From an uncultured Chitinophagaceae bacterium (GTDB taxonomy: Bacteria; Bacteroidota; Bacteroidia; Chitinophagales; Chitinophagaceae), in NCBI GenBank assembly GCA_937907395.1, contig CALCII010000011.1, positions 682,001-746,000 on the forward strand: DNA of 64,000 nucleotides. Direction: 5' to 3'. Positions within the stretch are counted from its first letter, which is position 1. Each line of letters starts with the position of its first letter. Below the pieces are notes generated by a model. It did not search any database. It was not told where the DNA came from and worked only from the letters and a program-made list of their open reading frames with translations. Shown here piece by piece: positions 60,076 to 64,000 of the stretch. The position numbers were made by a program, and so were the translations under genes.

Positions 60076-60732
60076 ATGCAGGAAAAACAATTATCCGAAC
60101 AGGAAAGTCTGCTCATTATTCAGCAAATGATTGGCAGGGCAAGAAATGAATTTGTAGATACAGGGATAGGCCCAATTCTCTGGGGAGCTGTAATCACTTT
60201 TTGCAGCTTGTTTCAATTTGCTCAGATTCATTTTCATCTTCATCCTCCGTTTGATATTTGGTTTCTTGCATTACTTGCGATTATCCCTCAGATTTTTATT
60301 TCAGTGAAAGAAAAACGTGCCCGAAGAGTGAAAGGTTGGGACGATGATATACTTGGTTATGTATGGCTTTGCTTTGGAGTTGGAGTGGTGCTTGTAAATG
60401 TGATCAACAATGTTGCTTCTCATGATATCAACCCCATCATTCGCCAGTACCGGGAAATGACTGGAGCAGAAGTTGGTAATTTCTGGACGTTTGGAACCGC
60501 TTATCTGATGTTTGTATATGGCTTCCCCACCATCATCACAGGTGCTTCCCGGAAATTTCATCTCATGACGGTTGGTGGTATTGTTTGCTGGGTGAGTGCC
60601 TTGATAGCAGCATTCACACCAACGAAATTTGATTTTTTATTAATGGCAGTATCTGCTGCACTGGCATGGCTCATACCGGGAATTATTTTGCGTAAGAAAT
60701 ACCTGGCACAGAAGAAACAAGGAAATGTTTAA
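60076..60732 (+). CDS. Membrane protein, paralogue 2 of an adjacent pair
   Basis: 218 residues with the same design as its neighbour: cytoplasmic helix (QESLLIIQQMIGRARNEFVD), about six membrane helices and a basic C-terminus (IPGIILRKKYLAQKKQG). It has a longer loop (DINPIIRQYREMTGAEVGNF). Its last eight bases overlap the start of the regulator gene, implying co-translation. Function unknown; a signal-sensing role next to a regulator is inference. Confidence 0.7.
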   Translation: MQEKQLSEQESLLIIQQMIGRARNEFVDTGIGPILWGAVITFCSLFQFAQIHFHLHPPFDIWFLALLAIIPQIFISVKEKRARRVKGWDDDILGYVWLCFGVGVVLVNVINNVASHDINPIIRQYREMTGAEVGNFWTFGTAYLMFVYGFPTIITGASRKFHLMTVGGIVCWVSALIAAFTPTKFDFLLMAVSAALAWLIPGIILRKKYLAQKKQGNV

Positions 60733-61009
60733 AGAACTGGATCCCATATTACACTCACAGTTACGGCTTGCAGTAATGAGTTTACTCATTGGTGTGAAGG
60801 AGGCGGAGTTTACTTATATCAAAGAACAAACGGGAGCAACTGCCGGCAACCTGAGTGTGCAGATGACGAAATTGAAAGAGGCCGGTTATATTGATGTGAT
60901 CAAACAGTTTAAAGAAAACTATCCTCAAACAATTTGTAAAATAACACCGGTTGGTATAGCAGCATTTGAAGCTTATGTAAAAGCCCTGCAAAGTTATTTG
61001 CCCAAATAA
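60725..61009 (+). CDS. Winged-helix transcriptional regulator (HTH_34-like)
   Basis: 94-residue cytoplasmic protein that is essentially one winged helix: LDPILHSQLRLAVMSLLIG, FTYIKEQTGATAGNLSVQMT (recognition helix), KLKEAGYIDVIKQFKENYPQ (wing). This is the PF13601-type domain common in Bacteroidota and Actinobacteria. It overlaps the upstream membrane-protein gene by eight bases, so it is likely to regulate, or be controlled by, this operon. Confidence 0.9.
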   Translation: MFKELDPILHSQLRLAVMSLLIGVKEAEFTYIKEQTGATAGNLSVQMTKLKEAGYIDVIKQFKENYPQTICKITPVGIAAFEAYVKALQSYLPK

Positions 61010-61038
61010 AAAGAAGCCGTTCATTGAACGGCTTCTTT
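61010..61038. terminator. Bidirectional terminator
   Basis: AAAGAAGCCGTTCA (61010-61023) pairs with TGAACGGCTTCTTT (61025-61038). It separates the regulator gene from the convergent T9SS protein gene. Confidence 0.85.
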
Positions 61039-61060
61039 GTTTAGCTGAACGAATCTTTGG

Positions 61061-63223
61061 TTATTGTTTCACAAGCCGGAATGTTTGCATTCCATCCGGA
61101 AGAATCATTTCAATTAAATAAATGCCTGATGGCAGATGATCCAACTGGTCAACACGTAACAGGTTGTTTCCTTTCATTCCGTTGAAATGCTTTTTCAGTA
61201 ATACTGCTCCGTTTACATCCATCACTTTAATTTCAACAGAAGTATTTTCTTTCAGCATTGCCTGGAATTGTATGTAACTGTGGAATGGATTTGGTCCGCA
61301 GTTGGAGATTCTGAACAATGCATTGCCATTATTCAGTTTCAATACATCAGAAAAGAAAACCGTTCCATTCATGCCTGTTTCTTTCAGCCTGTAATAGTAA
61401 ATAGCTGTGCCATTAGCCACTGCATCTGTAAAGTGATATGTTTTGTTTGCGTAACAGGATCCGTTTACATCAACTCGTCCTGTAGTTTTAAAGTTTACAC
61501 CATCCTCACTTCTTTGTATTTCATAAAAGGCGGTATTTATTTCGGCCGCAACTTCCCAGTTTAACTGAGCTGCGGAGCCGGTAAATGTTCCGTTAAATGA
61601 AACAAGGCGGATGGCCAGCGGAGCCTGGTTCGCTCCCATTACTGCAAATGCATCATCTGTATAAGTGTCGCCGGATTCTGAATTGGCATACATTCTTGCC
61701 ACATTGCTGATTTGCATGGCCAGCTTTGCAGAGGCCTGGAATTTCACTTTGAAATGTTGACCCTGAACCAGTGTGCCTCCGGTGGCAGCACAGGCTCCCG
61801 TACCCACATGTATGTGTAAGAATGTTTTACCGCCACTGGTACCAACATAAGAGCAGTCGTCGCCCTCAGCATCAGTCACATTCACCCATGCATCTGTGGA
61901 GTAATCCCAGCGTTTGGTAGAACCCGGTACATATTGTAACACAATACTCAGCGTATCGGTTACTTCTGCATTGTAGGCATAGCCGGTTGCACTGAGCTCA
62001 TCCCACCCTTCAATTGTGAACGTGAGTACTTCATCTTTTTCAATCAGTGAGTTACCACTGGCATCTGTAACTGATTTGTTGATTTGAATTTGTGGTGGTT
62101 GCATTTTAATGCTGAATGCGAAGAGGCTTGGAAAATACTGATCGGCCTCTGTGCCAAATTCAATTGTTGCCTGTGTAATACCTCCTGTAATGCCATAAGC
62201 GCCTCCCACCTGTATTTCATCAATATCAATACCAAACTGGTTCAGGTAATTAGGAGACTTGGTAGAAACATGCGATCCGTTTTTTGCAATGGTACCATTC
62301 CACATATTAGCGGCCGGGTTTACTGCATCGGAATAAACAGTTCCGTTTATTTTTATATAGTCGCCCAGAGGATTACCGGAAGAGGCAGCCAGTGCTGCAT
62401 CACCTTCCCATGACATCACACTCAGGTAGGCATCGCTCAGATTCAATGTGCCGCTGGGTGCATTTAATCCGGTTAAAGTGATGCTTCTGGTATTAACTGC
62501 TCCACCATCATATACTTGCAGGTAACCATCATACAAGCGAATGCTGGTCCAGTTCAGAGCCGGATTTTCATATACTAGGACTATGGTCCATCCTCCGAAA
62601 TAACCACCACCGCCGTTCATATTTCCACTTGAACCGGCAATATCGGCAACCGTGTAAGTGCCGGATTTGTAAGTATTTACCAGCGAAGTGATATCGATAT
62701 AAGTCTGGTAAACTTTGGATGTGGTACTGATGTCATATTTATCTATTTGTCCGGTTGGAGCTGTATAAGAGTTATAAGTACCACCAGGGGCTTTCAGTTT
62801 AATGGTGCGGATGTTGGCATCATTGGTTGTGATCTCGCTGTTATTAATTCTTGCGCCCCAATATAAACGGGCAAAGCGGATGGTGTTAGTACCCGCTGGT
62901 AAAATCAGGTCTGCAGATGAGGAACGGCTGGTTGAAGCATCTCCGTCTATATCTGTAAACTGCATATTGTTTTGGTCGTTGGTAACATTACTGGTTTGGG
63001 AATTGCCATAATCAGCAAAGCGATTCATCAAGGTTGTATTTACGGTTCCTGTGCTGCCACTACCACTGGAATAGATTGCCATAGCCGTGTTGCCAAACAT
63101 AACATGGCCACCTTTAATATTATCTGAGTAGATGGTGTTAAAGCCTCTAATTACCTGAGCTTCCGGCGTGGTCACAAAAACTGAAACAAATAAACCTGAA
63201 AGGAGTAAAATTTTCTGTTTCAT
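61061..63223 (-). CDS. Secreted T9SS-sorted surface protein with DUF11-like domain
   Basis: 720 residues: signal peptide (to TPEAQ), a large N-terminal strand-rich region (RFARLYWGARINNSEITTND; GGYFGGWTIVLVYENPALNW), a DUF11-like segment (about 375-520; INKSVTDASGNSLIEKDEVL), a linker domain (LNWEVAAEINTAFYEIQRSE) and a C-terminal type A sorting domain (CGPNPFHSYIQFQAM ... SGIYLIEMILPDG). Exported by the type IX system and probably surface-attached; likely structural or adhesive. Related in design, not in repeats, to the giant protein at 49973. Confidence 0.85.
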   Translation of the reverse strand: MKQKILLLSGLFVSVFVTTPEAQVIRGFNTIYSDNIKGGHVMFGNTAMAIYSSGSGSTGTVNTTLMNRFADYGNSQTSNVTNDQNNMQFTDIDGDASTSRSSSADLILPAGTNTIRFARLYWGARINNSEITTNDANIRTIKLKAPGGTYNSYTAPTGQIDKYDISTTSKVYQTYIDITSLVNTYKSGTYTVADIAGSSGNMNGGGGYFGGWTIVLVYENPALNWTSIRLYDGYLQVYDGGAVNTRSITLTGLNAPSGTLNLSDAYLSVMSWEGDAALAASSGNPLGDYIKINGTVYSDAVNPAANMWNGTIAKNGSHVSTKSPNYLNQFGIDIDEIQVGGAYGITGGITQATIEFGTEADQYFPSLFAFSIKMQPPQIQINKSVTDASGNSLIEKDEVLTFTIEGWDELSATGYAYNAEVTDTLSIVLQYVPGSTKRWDYSTDAWVNVTDAEGDDCSYVGTSGGKTFLHIHVGTGACAATGGTLVQGQHFKVKFQASAKLAMQISNVARMYANSESGDTYTDDAFAVMGANQAPLAIRLVSFNGTFTGSAAQLNWEVAAEINTAFYEIQRSEDGVNFKTTGRVDVNGSCYANKTYHFTDAVANGTAIYYYRLKETGMNGTVFFSDVLKLNNGNALFRISNCGPNPFHSYIQFQAMLKENTSVEIKVMDVNGAVLLKKHFNGMKGNNLLRVDQLDHLPSGIYLIEMILPDGMQTFRLVKQ

Positions 63224-63515
63224 GACTTTCTTTTTTGGGTGATTAAATGGAGATACCGGATTTCAGAGGCTTTTCTGAGATAAGGGACCCTTAAAGAAAG
63301 ATCATATGGTTATCATAAATGCATGGGGTGTAAATGAATATGAAAACAATATAGCATGTGTGGCTTCCGGATTACTATGATGGGGATGATTTTTATTACT
63401 GATCGAAATCATCTTTTGCTGATAATCATTTGTGAATTGTTTGCCAAAGAAGAATCGGAAATATTTATAGGTTTCAGCAAACTTTATCTTTAACTGCTTG
63501 TTCTTAATGCGGCAT
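63224..63515. other. Divergent intergenic region
   Basis: 292 bases with the upstream regions of the T9SS protein gene (minus) and the ATPase gene (plus). A near-consensus element, TATCTTTA, lies about 30 bases before the plus-strand start. No hairpin or small gene was recognised. Confidence 0.4.
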
Positions 63516-64000
63516 ATGCAAACGATTATCAGGGTTAATCATCTTTCCAAAACATTTGGAGATTTTACAGCAGTAAACGACCTGTCTTTTTCGGTACAGG
63601 AGGGGAATGTGTATGGGTTTCTGGGACAGAACGGTGCCGGTAAGTCAACCACCATCCGGATGCTACTTACATTAATCCGTCCAACTGCCGGTGAAATAGA
63701 ATTGTTTGGTTATAACCTGTATTCGCACCGCAAAGAAATTCTCCGCAACATTGGTGCTGTGATTGAACGGCCGGATTTGTACAAGTATCTTTCCGGGTTT
63801 GAAAATTTATCGCTGTTTGCAAAAATGAGTGGGGTGCATTTGAAGCGTTCTCAGCTGATGGATCAACTGGAGTTGGTTGGGATTGCCAACCGGAGTGCAG
63901 ATAAAGTGAAAACCTATTCGCAGGGAATGAAACAACGGCTGGGACTGGCTATTGCACTGGTGCACAATCCTCAGTTGATAGTGCTGGATGAGCCAACCAA
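63516..64000 (+). CDS. ABC transporter ATP-binding protein, ABC-2 type (3' truncated)
   Basis: The first 161 codons of an ATPase run off the window end. Present: Walker A GQNGAGKSTT, Q-loop region AVIERPDLYKYLSG, signature YSQGMKQRLGLAIAL and Walker B LIVLDEPT. The 'IERPDLY' and 'SQGMKQRL' wording fits ABC-2-type exporters (bacitracin/lantibiotic-immunity or gliding-type groups). The start is the ATG at 63516; an in-frame ATG three codons earlier (63507) is possible. The permease gene should follow outside the window. Confidence 0.9.
   Translation, partial: MQTIIRVNHLSKTFGDFTAVNDLSFSVQEGNVYGFLGQNGAGKSTTIRMLLTLIRPTAGEIELFGYNLYSHRKEILRNIGAVIERPDLYKYLSGFENLSLFAKMSGVHLKRSQLMDQLELVGIANRSADKVKTYSQGMKQRLGLAIALVHNPQLIVLDEPT

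Noticed and set aside
1..64000. tRNA, rRNA, CRISPR arrays, insertion sequences, prophage genes
   Set aside because: I looked for cloverleaf-like segments, evenly spaced repeats, transposase motifs and phage structural genes and saw none; a tRNAscan or CRISPR search would be more reliable.

Overview
The window looks like a chromosome segment of a Bacteroidota bacterium, most likely family Chitinophagaceae (class Chitinophagia). Support: type IX secretion (T9SS) C-terminal sorting domains, TonB receptors with a carboxypeptidase-regulatory-like N-terminus, an HmuR/HmuY-like haem pair, Bacteroidota-style TAnnTTTG promoter elements, few Shine-Dalgarno sites, a group II geranylgeranylglyceryl phosphate synthase and a split transketolase. 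Most of the segment is housekeeping DNA of moderate GC. I saw no phage, insertion sequence, CRISPR array, rRNA or tRNA gene.

Layout. 0-7 kb: 5'-truncated mfd, a DUF4870 membrane protein, a lipoprotein, a 65-residue conserved protein and gyrB. 7-15 kb: an iron/haem uptake island with a Cys-rich AraC regulator, a siderophore-type TonB receptor, a PepSY membrane protein, a second TonB receptor and an HmuY-like lipoprotein. 15-23 kb: ileS (type 2, with a GxHH signature), a DksA/TraR-like protein with a histone-H1-like tail, an AsmA-like giant and an RRM RNA-binding protein. 23-36 kb: glycosyltransferase, MsbA-type exporter, rbfA, LolC/E-like permease, transketolase N-half, WecA/MraY-like transferase, frr, EamA transporter, mscL, a DUF3078 protein, scpA and dxs. 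36-39 kb: a LytS/LytTR two-component pair followed by a PIN/antitoxin module that sits between two copies of the 3' end of the response-regulator gene. 39-46 kb: GGGP synthase, B12-dependent ribonucleotide reductase, a 43-residue lipoprotein, a PhoD-type phosphatase and a YcxB-like protein.

46-64 kb is the more accessory part. A three-gene minus-strand operon encodes a di-haem cytochrome c peroxidase/MauG-family lipoprotein, a lipoprotein that I read as a copper-amine-oxidase-fold protein with a lost copper site, and a propeller-like lipoprotein. Divergent from it is a 2026-residue SdrD-B-repeat T9SS adhesin. Next comes a six-gene run: TonB receptor, 2TM protein, periplasmic helical-repeat protein, two paralogous membrane proteins and a winged-helix regulator. 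A second T9SS surface protein and the start of an ABC-2-type ATPase gene end the window.

The most interesting items are the MauG-like/amine-oxidase-like operon, the GxHH isoleucyl-tRNA synthetase, the toxin-antitoxin module bracketed by a duplicated gene end, and the receptor/membrane-pair/winged-helix operon. All functional statements rest on reading motifs by eye; no database search was possible.
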